Source of the DNA: Saccharothrix espanaensis DSM 44229
Lineage (GTDB): Bacteria; Actinomycetota; Actinomycetes; Mycobacteriales; Pseudonocardiaceae
Direction of reading: 5' to 3'
Length of the DNA: 64,000 nt
NCBI RefSeq assembly: GCF_000328705.1
Contig: NC_019673.1
Coordinates: 7,258,501 to 7,322,500 of the forward strand
Under the pieces are notes generated by a model, which did no database searches, was not told where the DNA came from, and saw only the letters and a program-made list of their open reading frames with translations. How positions within the stretch are numbered: position 1 is the stretch's first letter; the number at the start of each line of letters is the position of its first letter. Below are positions 50,293 to 59,252 of this stretch, piece after piece. The translations under genes were made by a program, and so were the position numbers.

Positions 50293-51231
50293 TTACCCGA
50301 CTGCGCCGGGAGCTGGGGCTTCCGCATTCCCGGCCACTCCGTACCTCCCCGACTTGCCCTCCAGCTGTTCGCGCAGCGCCAGCACCGCCACCACCCGCCC
50401 GGCCGCCGTTCCGATGTTGTCCACGGTCGACAGGACCGACGTCGCCGCCGTGTCCGCCCGCACGACCCCCACCGCACCGGTCCCGTTCGCGGAACCCTCG
50501 CCGCCCACCAGGACCGTGCCGGCACCCGAGCGGTCCAGTTGGGTGGCGAACCTGGCGATCGTCGCCGCCCGGTCGCCGGCCGAGTCGCCGGACACCGCGC
50601 CTCCGGTCAGCACCACCGCCAGCTGGGCGGGCCGCAAGCCCTGGCCCGGCTTCACGAAACCGGCCGACGACAGGCCCGCCAGGGCCGACGCGCTCTCGTC
50701 CGGCGACGCCTGCGGCTGGTTGTTGTCCTTGTTCAGCAGCAGCAACGCCCCCAGCAACCCGCCCGCGCGGGTCCCGGGGTCGCCGCCGGTCGGGAGCTGG
50801 GTTCCGGCGGGCTGCAGCCGGGCCACCAGGTCGCGCAACTGGTCGGCCTTCTTCGGATCCGCGAACGCGTCCGTCAGCTGCAACTCGCCGGTCATCGTCG
50901 CCCCGGCCGTCCGGAGCAGTTCCGCCACCGCGTCGCGGTCATTCGGTTTCGCGTCCGCCGTCGTCACCAGGACGACCGTGCGCTCGGCCAACAGACCCTT
51001 CACCGCCAACGGCCCGATCGACGTCGCGAACCGGTCCGCGTCGGCGAGTTTCGCGTTCAACCCGTTCTGCGACGCCTGCAGGTCCGCGACTTCCTTGCCC
51101 AGCGACGAATTGTCGTCGGTCAAGCCGGACAGCAGCCTGCTGCTGATCGCGGTCGACCCGAGGACCACCCCCACGGCCAACGCCAGGAACACCGCGGTGA
51201 TCGAGACGATGTGGTAGCGCATCGAGATCAT
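50293..51231 (-). CDS. SteB/MctB-like membrane protein (copper transport or cell separation)
   Basis: 312 residues. One N-terminal membrane segment at about 5-27 (YHIVSITAVFLALAVGVVLGSTAI) is followed by a coiled coil (LTDDNSSLGKEVADLQASQNGLNAKLADADRF) and a long, Ala/Gly-rich extracytoplasmic domain. Order and layout match mycobacterial Rv1698 (MctB) and corynebacterial SteB. MctB was reported as an outer-membrane copper channel; SteB acts in septum splitting. Either role is possible here. It overlaps steA by 4 bp (ATGA). Confidence 0.8.
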   Translation of the reverse strand: MISMRYHIVSITAVFLALAVGVVLGSTAISSRLLSGLTDDNSSLGKEVADLQASQNGLNAKLADADRFATSIGPLAVKGLLAERTVVLVTTADAKPNDRDAVAELLRTAGATMTGELQLTDAFADPKKADQLRDLVARLQPAGTQLPTGGDPGTRAGGLLGALLLLNKDNNQPQASPDESASALAGLSSAGFVKPGQGLRPAQLAVVLTGGAVSGDSAGDRAATIARFATQLDRSGAGTVLVGGEGSANGTGAVGVVRADTAATSVLSTVDNIGTAAGRVVAVLALREQLEGKSGRYGVAGNAEAPAPGAVG

Positions 51232-52412
51232 GAGAAGAACCCCTTGAACCAGTCGACGACGGACCGGAAACCGTCCACCGCCACATCGACGTACACCTGT
51301 CCCACCCCGGACACCGCCAGCGCCGCCGCCATGGCCACCACGGCGGCGAGCACCAGCAGCAACATCACGCCGAGCGACACCCGGCTGCGGTGCAGCGTGG
51401 CCACCGCCTCGCCGTCCACCAGCTTGCTGCCCAGCTTCAACCTGGTCAGGAACGTGGACGGGTTGGAACCCGAGTGCCCCCGGTCCAGGAACTCGCGCAA
51501 CCCGGCCCGCAACCCGACCGTCACGACCAGCGACGCGCCGTGCGCCTCGGCCAGCAGCAGCGCCAGGTCCTCCGCGTTCCCGGTCGCCGGGAACGTCACC
51601 GCGCCGATCCCCAGGTCCTGGATGCGCTCCAGGCCGGGCGCGTGGCCGTCGGTCTGCGCGGGCACGACGACCTCCCCGCCGGCCTTCAACGTCTCGGTGC
51701 CGATGCCGTCCGGGTCGCCGACGATGATGTCCGGCTTGTACCCGGCGTCGTGCAGGGTGTCCGCACCCGCGTCGACGCCGACCAGCACCGGCCGGTACTC
51801 GCGGATGTACTTGCGCAGCTTGCGCAGCTCCTCGGCGTGCTTCGAACCGCCCGCGACGATCAGCACCTGCCGGTCGCGCACCGGGACGAACACCTCGGGG
51901 ACGCCGATGCCGTCGAGGATCAGGGCGCGTTCGCGGCGCAGGAACTCGATGGTGTTGGCGGAGAACGCCTCCAGCTGCGCGGCCATCCCGGCCTTCGCCT
52001 CGATCATCGCGTCGGCGATGGACTCGGCGCTCTGCTCGACGCCGCGCCCGACCTCCTTCTCGCCCGCGTAGACCGCGCCCTCGTGCAGCCGCAGCTTGGT
52101 GCCGTCCTTCAACTCCCGCAGCACGCCGGTGCCGACGCCGTCGATCAGCGGGATGCCCGCCTCGATCAGCAGCTCGGGCCCGAGGTTGGGGAACCGGCCG
52201 GAGATCGACGGCGACGCGTTGACCACGCCCACGACCTCGGCGCTGACCAGCGCCTCGGCGGTGCGGCGGTCGATGTCGACGTGGTCGAGCACCGCGATGT
52301 CCCCCGGACTGAGCCGCCGCAGCAGGTCGCCGGACCGACGATCGACCCGCGCCACCCCGGTGACACCTGGCAGTTCGTGGTTCGCGCGGCTGAGCAACCC
52401 GGAGAGCTTCAT
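51228..52412 (-). CDS. steA: SteA-like membrane protein with thiamin-pyrophosphokinase-like domain
   Basis: 394 residues. The middle resembles the TPK catalytic fold (VLVGVDAGADTLHDAGYKPDIIVGDPDGI), preceded by a helical region and followed by one or two membrane segments near the C-terminus (SLGVMLLLVLAAVVAMAAALAVSG). This is the SteA/Rv1697 architecture, a cell-separation protein coupled to SteB. ATG 52412 is chosen over an upstream ATG lacking features. Co-transcribed with the mctB-like gene. Confidence 0.85.
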   Translation of the reverse strand: MKLSGLLSRANHELPGVTGVARVDRRSGDLLRRLSPGDIAVLDHVDIDRRTAEALVSAEVVGVVNASPSISGRFPNLGPELLIEAGIPLIDGVGTGVLRELKDGTKLRLHEGAVYAGEKEVGRGVEQSAESIADAMIEAKAGMAAQLEAFSANTIEFLRRERALILDGIGVPEVFVPVRDRQVLIVAGGSKHAEELRKLRKYIREYRPVLVGVDAGADTLHDAGYKPDIIVGDPDGIGTETLKAGGEVVVPAQTDGHAPGLERIQDLGIGAVTFPATGNAEDLALLLAEAHGASLVVTVGLRAGLREFLDRGHSGSNPSTFLTRLKLGSKLVDGEAVATLHRSRVSLGVMLLLVLAAVVAMAAALAVSGVGQVYVDVAVDGFRSVVDWFKGFFS

Positions 52413-52505
52413 TACCCGATGGTGACTCACGTCGCGGCTGGTTCCGGGCTAACACGCCGTGCGGTCCGGCCAGGTCAGCCAGGTCACTGCTCCACAGTGG
52501 ACGGA

Positions 52506-53240
52506 TTACCCCCGGTCGGGGGATGTCCCGCCCGTCCGATCGACCGCCGGTCGGGTCGTGGAGTCACCGGTGGAATCACCAGCGAAGTCGCCGGAGGAGT
52601 CGCCAGAGGAGTCACGAGTGGAGCCGGCGCCGGAGGCGTCGCCAAGACCGGCGGCGGTGTCCGAGGGGGCAGTGGCGGCGGCTCCCGGGACCGGGATGCC
52701 GAACGGGGGTGTGTCGTCGTCGGCGTCGAGCTGGTAGACCACCGGGCCTTCGGGGCGGGGTGCGCGCGGCGGCCAGTCCTGCACCAGCAGCGTCCCCACC
52801 AGCAGCACCACGCACGCGGTGATCAGCGTCCACAGGCCCGCGCCGATGACCCAGTGGTACTTCGGCGACGGTTCCCGGCCGCCGCCGAACAGACCGATCA
52901 CCGTGGTCGCCACGGCCCACGCGGTGGCCCCGACCACACCGATCGCCAGCGCCGCCGCCACCCGGCCGACGATCGCGAGCCGGGCCGAGCGGAACGGGGT
53001 CAGCGCGGCGAACGCGGCCAGCACCCCGGCCACGACCAGCGCGTACCCCCACTGCGGACTGGGCTGCGGGCCGGACGGCGCGCGCTCGGACTTGAACTCG
53101 ACGCTCCACGGGGTGAACCCGAACCCGCCGGAGCCGGGCGTGCTCGGCCCCTCCAGCCGGTACAGCTCCAGACCGCACCCCGCGAACACCAGCAGCGCGC
53201 CCACGGCCAACGCGATCGCGCCCGACGCCTTGCGCGTCAC
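52506..53240 (-). CDS. Tandem membrane paralogue 3 with DTPPFGIPV tail
   Basis: 244 residues. Four hydrophobic segments (SGAIALAVGALLVFAGCG; YALVVAGVLAAFAALTPF; AALAIGVVGATAWAVATTVIG; LWTLITACVVLLVGTLLV) are followed by a cytoplasmic tail PPRAPRPEGPVVYQL, then a DTPPFGIPV motif and an Asp/Ser-rich end. It is one of three adjacent paralogues linked by 4-bp overlaps. GTG 53240 is the start. It was not recognised beyond being a paralogue set. Confidence 0.75.
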   Translation of the reverse strand: MTRKASGAIALAVGALLVFAGCGLELYRLEGPSTPGSGGFGFTPWSVEFKSERAPSGPQPSPQWGYALVVAGVLAAFAALTPFRSARLAIVGRVAAALAIGVVGATAWAVATTVIGLFGGGREPSPKYHWVIGAGLWTLITACVVLLVGTLLVQDWPPRAPRPEGPVVYQLDADDDTPPFGIPVPGAAATAPSDTAAGLGDASGAGSTRDSSGDSSGDFAGDSTGDSTTRPAVDRTGGTSPDRG

Positions 53241-53845
53241 GGGCCGGTCCTGCCTCGCGGCTCGCCCGCCTGCGGGCCGGGGTCGGCGAACGACGTGGCC
53301 GGCAGCTCCGCGACGGGGATGCCGAACGGCGGCGTGTCGTCGTCGTCGAGCTGGTAGACCACCGGGCCTTCGGGGCGGGGCGCGCGCGGCGGCCACTCCT
53401 GCACGAGGAGCCCGCCGACGACCGCCAGCACGCTCGCCGCCAGCAGCACCGACGTCCCGAGCCCGAGGGTCGGGGTGATCTCCAGGCCGTTGCCGGGCGA
53501 CTCGGTCAGGTAGGTGGCGAACGCGTAGTGCGCGACCGCCCACGTGCTGCCCAGCAGCAGCACCGACCCGGCGAACGCGGTCAGCCTGCCCCACAGCACC
53601 CCGACGCGGAGCGCGCCGAGCACCATCAGCAGCGCGCCGACGACCATCGGCACGGCGTAGAGCGCCTGCCGCCCGAACACGCCTTGGCCGTTGTTGCTGC
53701 GCACTTCCCAGGAGGTCTGCTCGATCGTCATCGACGCCGGGTCGCCGAACTCCCACACCTGCGTGTACAGCGGCAGGAACGTCCCGACGAACACCAGCGG
53801 CGCGGCGACCAGCAGCGCCACCACGCCCAGCACCCGCCGGTTCAC
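53237..53845 (-). CDS. Tandem membrane paralogue 2 with DTPPFGIPV tail
   Basis: 202 residues. Four membrane segments (VLGVVALLVAAPLVFVGTF; MVVGALLMVLGALRVGVLWG; FAGSVLLLGSTWAVAHYAF; SVLLAASVLAVVGGLLV) and an identical PPRAPRPEGPVVYQL tail with DTPPFGIPV. An external loop after the first segment contains FLPLYTQVWEF and a GRQALYA stretch. ATG 53845 overlaps its neighbour by 4 bp. Confidence 0.8.
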   Translation of the reverse strand: MNRRVLGVVALLVAAPLVFVGTFLPLYTQVWEFGDPASMTIEQTSWEVRSNNGQGVFGRQALYAVPMVVGALLMVLGALRVGVLWGRLTAFAGSVLLLGSTWAVAHYAFATYLTESPGNGLEITPTLGLGTSVLLAASVLAVVGGLLVQEWPPRAPRPEGPVVYQLDDDDTPPFGIPVAELPATSFADPGPQAGEPRGRTGP

Positions 53846-54501
53846 GTCGTGCGCTCCGGCGGCGTGCCGACGACCGGCCCGGCGGAGGGCTCCGGAGCGG
53901 CAGCCGGTCGTCGCAGGTACCCCTCAGGTAGCACCGGCACCGAGATGCCGAACGGCGGTGTCGCGGTGTCGGTGTCCACGTCGTCCTCCAACTGGCGCAC
54001 GATCACGCCCTCCGGGGCCGGGGCCGGCGGCTTGGCGTGCAGGTACGCGGTGGCCGCGATCGCCACCACGCACGCCGCCACCAGCAGCCACAACCCCGCG
54101 CCGTACTCGTAGTCGACCCTCGCCCGCGCGTCCCGGAAGCTCGGCGACAGACTGGCCGAGACGACCATGAACGTGGTCCACACCGAGCCTGCGAGCAGCC
54201 CGGTCGCGGCGACCGCCGTGTACCGGCCGGCCTGCCGCTGGTGCGCCGGCAGGAACACCAGGGCGGCGCCGACGACCAGCAGGACGGCGGCGATCACCAC
54301 CGGCACGCCGGTCTGGGCACCGGCCGCGATGCCGCCGAGCTCGGCGGGTTCGCTGCGGGTGCCCCACCCGGTCGTGGTGAACCCGAACCGGGTGTCGCGC
54401 CCCAGCCCGGTGCCGATCCAGCTGAACGGGAGGAAGGTCGCCAGGACCGCGGTCGCGGCGGCGATCACCGCGAGGACGACCCCCAGCGCCCTCCGGCTCA
54501 C
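53842..54501 (-). CDS. Tandem membrane paralogue 1 with TPPFGISV tail
   Basis: 219 residues. Four hydrophobic segments (ALGVVLAVIAAATAVLATF; VVIAAVLLVVGAALVFL; AATGLLAGSVWTTFMVVSASL; LLVAACVVAIAATAYL). The tail contains PEGVIVRQL and TPPFGISV. It lies first of the three and starts with GTG 54501, overlapping recN by 4 bp. Divergence from the other two suggests an older duplication. Confidence 0.8.
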   Translation of the reverse strand: MSRRALGVVLAVIAAATAVLATFLPFSWIGTGLGRDTRFGFTTTGWGTRSEPAELGGIAAGAQTGVPVVIAAVLLVVGAALVFLPAHQRQAGRYTAVAATGLLAGSVWTTFMVVSASLSPSFRDARARVDYEYGAGLWLLVAACVVAIAATAYLHAKPPAPAPEGVIVRQLEDDVDTDTATPPFGISVPVLPEGYLRRPAAAPEPSAGPVVGTPPERTT

Positions 54502-56276
54502 TTCTTCTTCTTCCGCCGCACCACCGGCGCGCTGTCCTTGTCGGCCTTCGCCGCGGCCAGCAGTTCCTCGGCGTGCGCCCGGCCGGTGTCGGTGGAGTCC
54601 ATGCCCGCCAGCATGCGGGCGAGCTCGACCACGCGCTGCGCGTCGTCCAGCACCCGGACCCCGGACCGGGTGAGGATCCCGTCGGCGGTCTTGTCCACCA
54701 CCAGGTGCCGGTCGGCGAACGCGGCGACCTGCGGCAGGTGGGTGACCACGATGACCTGGTGGCTGCGCGCCAGCCGGGCCAGCCTGCGGCCGACCTCGAC
54801 CGCGGCCCGGCCGCCGACACCGGCGTCGACCTCGTCGAACACCAGGGTGGGCACCGGGTCGGAGTGCGAGAGCACGACCTCCAGCGCGAGCATCACCCGG
54901 GACAGCTCGCCGCCGGACGCGCCCTTGTGCACCGGCAGCGCGGGCGCGCCGGGGTGCGCGATCAGCCGCAGCTCCACGTCGTCCACGCCGGACGCGCCGG
55001 CGTGCAGCGACCGGCCGCCGACCGTCACGGCCTGCTGGTCGCCCGCGTCGGCGACCCGCGGCCGGACGACCACCTCGACGTTCGCGTGCGGCATGGCCAG
55101 CCCGGTCAGCTCCTCGGACACCGCCTTGCCCAGCTCCGCGGCGGCCGCGGTGCGCTCCGCGGTGACCTGCTCGGCGTACCCGGCCAGCTCCACGGCCAGC
55201 GCGTCGCGGCGCGCGGCGAGCGCCGCCAGCGCCTCGTCCGAGGTGTCCAGCCCGGCCAGCCGGGAAGCCGCGTCGGCCGCCCACGCGATCACGCCGTCCA
55301 CGTCGGCCGCGTACTTGCGGGTCAACGCCTTCAGCTCGGCCTGGCGGGCCAGCACGTGCTCCAGCCGGGCCGGGTCGGCGTCCAGGTGCTCCAGGTAGGA
55401 CACGATCTCCGCGCCCACGTCGGTGAGCAGCGTCTCCGCCTCGATCAGCCGGGGCTCCAGGTCGCGCAGCTTCGGGTCCTCCGAGGACGCGAGCCGGCGG
55501 CGCGCCTCGCCGATCAGGCCGAGCGCGCCGGGCGTGTCCGGGTCGCCGTCGGGCGAGCCCGCCACCGCGTACTGGGCGCCGGACGCGGCTTCGCGCAGCT
55601 GGTCGGCGTCGACCAGCCGGCGCGCCTCGTCGTGCAGCTCGACGTCCTCGCCGGACTTCGGGTCGACGGCGGAGATCTCGGTCAGCCCGTGCCGCAGCAG
55701 CTCGGCCTCGCGCGCCAGTTCGCGCGCCTTCTCGGTGCGCTCGGTGAACTCGGCGGCGACCTTGAGCCACTGCTCGCGGATCTTCTGGTACTTGCGCAGC
55801 GGCGCGCCCACGTCGTCACCCGCGAACCGGTCCAGCACCGCGCGCTGCTCGGTCGGGCGCAGCAGCCGCAGCTGGTCGTTCTGCCCGTGCACGGCCAGCA
55901 GCTGCTCGGCCAGCTCGGCCAGCACGCCCACCGGCACCGACCGACCGCCCAGGTGGGCGCGGGACCGGCCGTCGGCACCGACGGTGCGGATGGCGATCAC
56001 GCTGCCGTCGTCGTCGGGTTCGCCGCCGACCTCCTCGGCGACCTTCGCGGCCGGACTGCCGGCCGTCGCCCGGAACCGGCCCTCGACCACGGCCTTGTCC
56101 GCGCCGTTGCGCACGCGGGACGCCTCCGCCCGGCCACCACCGAGCAGGTGGAGGCCGGTGACGACCATGGTCTTGCCGGCGCCGGTCTCCCCCGTCACCA
56201 CGGTGAAGCCCTCGGCGAGTTCAAGGGTGGCCTCGTCGATCACACCGAGGCCCTGGATGCGCATCTCGGCCAGCAC
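54498..56276 (-). CDS. recN: DNA repair protein RecN
   Basis: 592 residues, SMC-like. Walker A is TGETGAGKTMVV near residue 37. Two long coiled-coil stretches surround a hinge (ELHDEARRLVDADQLREAASGAQ; ADPARLEHVLARQAELKALTRKYA). The C-terminal signature GGELSRVMLALEVVL and Walker B PTLVFDEVDAGVGG are present. It ends with a lysine cluster (RRKKKK). GTG 56276 (VLAEMRIQ) agrees with relatives; GTG 56285 and ATG 56264 are possible. It helps double-strand break repair. Confidence 0.95.
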   Translation of the reverse strand: MLAEMRIQGLGVIDEATLELAEGFTVVTGETGAGKTMVVTGLHLLGGGRAEASRVRNGADKAVVEGRFRATAGSPAAKVAEEVGGEPDDDGSVIAIRTVGADGRSRAHLGGRSVPVGVLAELAEQLLAVHGQNDQLRLLRPTEQRAVLDRFAGDDVGAPLRKYQKIREQWLKVAAEFTERTEKARELAREAELLRHGLTEISAVDPKSGEDVELHDEARRLVDADQLREAASGAQYAVAGSPDGDPDTPGALGLIGEARRRLASSEDPKLRDLEPRLIEAETLLTDVGAEIVSYLEHLDADPARLEHVLARQAELKALTRKYAADVDGVIAWAADAASRLAGLDTSDEALAALAARRDALAVELAGYAEQVTAERTAAAAELGKAVSEELTGLAMPHANVEVVVRPRVADAGDQQAVTVGGRSLHAGASGVDDVELRLIAHPGAPALPVHKGASGGELSRVMLALEVVLSHSDPVPTLVFDEVDAGVGGRAAVEVGRRLARLARSHQVIVVTHLPQVAAFADRHLVVDKTADGILTRSGVRVLDDAQRVVELARMLAGMDSTDTGRAHAEELLAAAKADKDSAPVVRRKKKK

Positions 56277-56345
56277 AGCGCGCACACTACTGGGCGACCG
56301 GTGCGCCTGGTGCGTTCGGGTGGGAGTGTCGGGCGAACAAGTGTT

Positions 56346-57434
56346 CTACTCGGCGAGCGGACCCCGCCACCCCTGCACGGGCAGTGAGAACTTCTCCACC
56401 AGCCGGTCGGTGAACGGCCCTTCGCGCAGCCGGACCAGCCGCAGCGGCGTCGCACCGCCCCGGACCTCGACCCGCGCGCCCGCCGGCAGCCCGATCGTGC
56501 GCCGCCCGTCCGCGCAGAGCACCGCCGGGTGCCCGCCCGGGTCGATCTCCAGCGCGACCACCGACGTCGGCGACACCACCAGCGGCCGGGCGAACAGCGC
56601 GTGCGCGTTCGACGGCACGACCAGCAGCGCGTGCACGTCCGGCCACACCACCGGCCCGCCCGCGGAGAACGCGTACGCGGTGGACCCCGTCGGGGTCGCC
56701 ACCAGCACGCCGTCGCAGCCGAACGCCGACACCGGCCGGCCGTCCACCTCCACCACGACGTCCAGGATGCGTTCCCGCGAGCTCTTCTCCACGCTCGCCT
56801 CGTTGAGCGCCCACGTGCCCGCGAACTCCTCGCCGTCCACGGACGCGGTGATGTCCACCGTCATCCGCTCCTCGACCTCGTAGGTCCGCTCGATGACGTG
56901 GGCGATCGCCTCGAACAGCGCGTCGGAGTCGGCCTCGGCGAGGAACCCGACCCGGCCCAGGTTCACCCCGAGCACCGGGACGCCCGCCGCGCGCGCCAGT
57001 TCCGCCGCGCGCAGCAGCGTGCCGTCGCCGCCGAGCACGAACACCAGCTCGGTGCCCTCGGCCGCGTTGTCGTCGGCGGTCACGACCTGCGCGTAGCAGG
57101 ACCGGTCCAGCTCGGCCGCCTCGTCCTTGAGCACCCGCAGCCGCACGCCGGCCGCCGCGAACCGCCGCGCCACCTCCTGCGCGACCAGCACGTTGCTCGG
57201 CCGGCCGGTGTGCACGACCAGCAGGATCTCCCGATCACCGACCGCCCCGGCCACCGCCTCACACGGCACCGCGTCCCCGGTCACCGCATCTCCGGCCACC
57301 ACACCACCGGTGCCGGCGTCGCTGCCGGCACCGGCCCCGGTCCCGGCGTCGCCGGTCGCCCCGGGCCTGGTCACAGCGTCCCCGGTCATTGCGTCCCCGG
57401 TCATTGCGTCCCCGGTCATTGCGTCCCCGGTCAT
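56346..57434 (-). CDS. nadK: NAD kinase
   Basis: 362 residues. The kinase core has ILLVVHTGRPSN, VFVLGGDGTLLRAAELA (GGDGT motif), VNLGRVGFLAE, and TWALNEASVEKSS with the NE motif, plus VATPTGSTAYAFSAGG. It phosphorylates NAD to NADP. The first 66 residues are a low-complexity leader starting with four MTGDA units. These contain several in-frame ATGs, so the real start could be any. The first ATG 57434 overlaps tlyA by 4 bp. Confidence 0.9.
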   Translation of the reverse strand: MTGDAMTGDAMTGDAMTGDAVTRPGATGDAGTGAGAGSDAGTGGVVAGDAVTGDAVPCEAVAGAVGDREILLVVHTGRPSNVLVAQEVARRFAAAGVRLRVLKDEAAELDRSCYAQVVTADDNAAEGTELVFVLGGDGTLLRAAELARAAGVPVLGVNLGRVGFLAEADSDALFEAIAHVIERTYEVEERMTVDITASVDGEEFAGTWALNEASVEKSSRERILDVVVEVDGRPVSAFGCDGVLVATPTGSTAYAFSAGGPVVWPDVHALLVVPSNAHALFARPLVVSPTSVVALEIDPGGHPAVLCADGRRTIGLPAGARVEVRGGATPLRLVRLREGPFTDRLVEKFSLPVQGWRGPLAE

Positions 57435-57435
57435 T
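57370..57435 (-). repeat. 15-bp tandem repeat at the nadK start (MTGDA units)
   Basis: Three exact units (57385-57429, gtcattgcgtccccg), a partial at 57430 and a degenerate unit (57370-57384). Each exact unit contains an in-frame ATG. Confidence 0.85.
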
Positions 57436-58237
57436 GGGGTCCTTCCGCGACCGCGGCGCGCACGAGCGCGTCGGCGGCCTCCACGTCCAGCGGATCGCCG
57501 CGGCGCAGCCAGGCGAAGAACTCGACGTTGCCGGACGGGCCCGGCAACGGGCTCGCCGTCACGCCGTGCAGCCGCAGCCCGATCTCCGCCGCCGCGGCCA
57601 CCACGTCCAGCACGGCCTCCGCGCGCAGCCCGGGGTCGCGGACGACGCCGCCCGACCCCAGCCGTTCCTTGCCCACCTCGAACTGGGGTTTCACCATCGG
57701 CAGCAGATCGCCCTCCTCGTCGAGGCACGCGGCCAGCGCGGGCAGCACCAGCCTCAACGAGATGAACGAGAGATCCGCCACCACCAGTTCAACCGGACCG
57801 CCGATGTCCTCCGGCGTCAACGCCCGCACGTTGGTCTTGTCCTTGACCACGACCCGGTCGTCGGTGCGCAGCCGCCAGTCCAACAGCCCCCGGCCCACGT
57901 CGGCCGCGACCACCTGGCGCGCGCCGGCGCGCAGCAGCACGTCGGTGAAACCGCCGGTGGACGCGCCCGCGTCCAGGCAGCGCCGGCCCCCGACGGTGAT
58001 CGCGGGGAACCGCTCCAACGCGCCGACCAGCTTGTGCGCGCCCCGCGACGCCCAGTTCGGGTCGTCGGTCTCGCGCACCACCAGCGCGGTGTCCAGTTCG
58101 ACGGCGGTGGCGGGTTTCGTCGCGACCGTGCCGCGGATCGTCACCCGGCCGTCGGCGACGAGTTGACTCGCGTGCTCCCGTGACCGGGCCAGCCCGCGGC
58201 GGACCAGTTCGGCGTCCAGCCGAGCCCTGCGCGGCAC
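57431..58237 (-). CDS. tlyA: 16S/23S rRNA 2'-O-methyltransferase TlyA
   Basis: 268 residues. An S4 domain (RLDAELVRRGLARSREHASQLVADGRVTIRG) precedes the FtsJ-like fold: RRCLDAGASTGGFTDVLLRAGARQVVAADVG, LVVADLSFISLRLVLPA, LLPMVKPQFEVGKERLG with the catalytic KPQFE lysine. Homologues methylate both ribosomal subunits and confer capreomycin sensitivity. GTG 58237 starts it. Order with nadK and recN is as in Mycobacterium. Confidence 0.95.
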   Translation of the reverse strand: MPRRARLDAELVRRGLARSREHASQLVADGRVTIRGTVATKPATAVELDTALVVRETDDPNWASRGAHKLVGALERFPAITVGGRRCLDAGASTGGFTDVLLRAGARQVVAADVGRGLLDWRLRTDDRVVVKDKTNVRALTPEDIGGPVELVVADLSFISLRLVLPALAACLDEEGDLLPMVKPQFEVGKERLGSGGVVRDPGLRAEAVLDVVAAAAEIGLRLHGVTASPLPGPSGNVEFFAWLRRGDPLDVEAADALVRAAVAEGPQ

Positions 58238-58241
58238 CGGA

Positions 58242-58415
58242 TCACACCTTGTCGATGCTGGACAGCGCCACCGTCAGGGCGGTGTGCGCGTCGTCGAACC
58301 GGGCCACGTGCTCGGCCACGTCGAGCTGCTCCAGCCCGTCCAGCGCGGCGAGCGCGGCGTCGATGCCGTCCACCGGATCACGCGGCGGTCCGGGGAGGGG
58401 AACTTCGAAGTTCAC
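58242..58415 (-). CDS. Small conserved protein (Rv1693-like), 57 residues
   Basis: Too short for most gene tracks, but it reads cleanly from GTG 58415: MNFEVPLPGPPRDPVDGIDA, then a helical stretch ALAALDGLEQLDVAEHVARF and DDAHTALTVALSSIDKV. It fills the gap between the HAD gene and tlyA almost exactly (4 bp on each side). Mycobacteria carry a 58-residue gene of unknown function at this position. Probable helical hairpin; function unknown. Confidence 0.75.
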   Translation of the reverse strand: MNFEVPLPGPPRDPVDGIDAALAALDGLEQLDVAEHVARFDDAHTALTVALSSIDKV

Positions 58416-58419
58416 CGTT

Positions 58420-59250
58420 TCACGGTAGCCGATCGAGCACCGACAGGTCCGCCGCGACGTAGGTCGGCCGAAGGTGCGGCGGCAGCGCGGCGGCGTCGGC
58501 TTCGGTCGACACCCCGGTGAGGACGAGCAGCGAGTCCAGACCGGCGTTCACCGCACCGAGGATGTCGGTGTCCAGCCGGTCGCCGACCACCAGCGGGCGC
58601 TGCGCGCCCAACGACTTCGCGGCCTGCTCCAGCAAGGGCGTCGCGGGCTTCCCGGCGACGAGGGGTTCGGCACCGGTGGCGGTCTTGAGCGCGGCCACCA
58701 GCGACCCGTTGCCGGGCAGCAGGCCGCGTTCGGTCGGCAGGGTCGCGTCGACGTTGCACGCCACCCACCGCGCGCCCGCCCGGATCGCCAGCGCCGCCTC
58801 GGCGAGCTCGCGCCACCCGAGGTCCTGGGACAGGCCCTGCACGACGGCAGCCGCGCCCTCGGCCGTGCGGACGGGCGTGAAACCACACCGGCGCACCTCG
58901 TCGGCGAGCGCGTCGGTGCCGAGCACGAGGACACCCGCCCCCGGGCCGACCAGGTCGGGCAGCATCGCCGCCGCGGCCTGGGCACTGGTGCTCACCTCGT
59001 CCAGCGCGGCGCGGAACCCGATCTCGGTCAGGTGGTCGGCGACGTCCTGCGGCGACCGCGTCGCGTTGTTGGTGACGAACCGGATCCCGATCCCCCGCCC
59101 ACGAGCCGCCGCCACCGCCTCCACCGCTCCCGGCACCGCGTCGTGGCCTCGGTAGACCGTGCCGTCGAGGTCGAGCAGCAGCGCGTCGTAACGGTCCAGT
59201 AGCACGGTTCCCCCGTCGTCATCGGCCGTCCGGACACGTCGTCCGGACAC
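58420..59250 (-). CDS. HAD-superfamily IIA phosphatase (glycerol-3-phosphate phosphatase-like)
   Basis: 276 residues. Motif I is LLLDLDGTVYRG with the nucleophilic Asp, motif II IRFVTNNATRSP, and the C-terminal VVGDRLDTDILGAVNAG holds motif IV acids. A cap domain lies between (C2 type). Mycobacterial Rv1692 at this position dephosphorylates glycerol 3-phosphate. GTG 59250 starts it after a terminator hairpin, so it likely has its own promoter or depends on read-through. Confidence 0.9.
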   Translation of the reverse strand: MSGRRVRTADDDGGTVLLDRYDALLLDLDGTVYRGHDAVPGAVEAVAAARGRGIGIRFVTNNATRSPQDVADHLTEIGFRAALDEVSTSAQAAAAMLPDLVGPGAGVLVLGTDALADEVRRCGFTPVRTAEGAAAVVQGLSQDLGWRELAEAALAIRAGARWVACNVDATLPTERGLLPGNGSLVAALKTATGAEPLVAGKPATPLLEQAAKSLGAQRPLVVGDRLDTDILGAVNAGLDSLLVLTGVSTEADAAALPPHLRPTYVAADLSVLDRLP

Positions 59251-59252
59251 GA

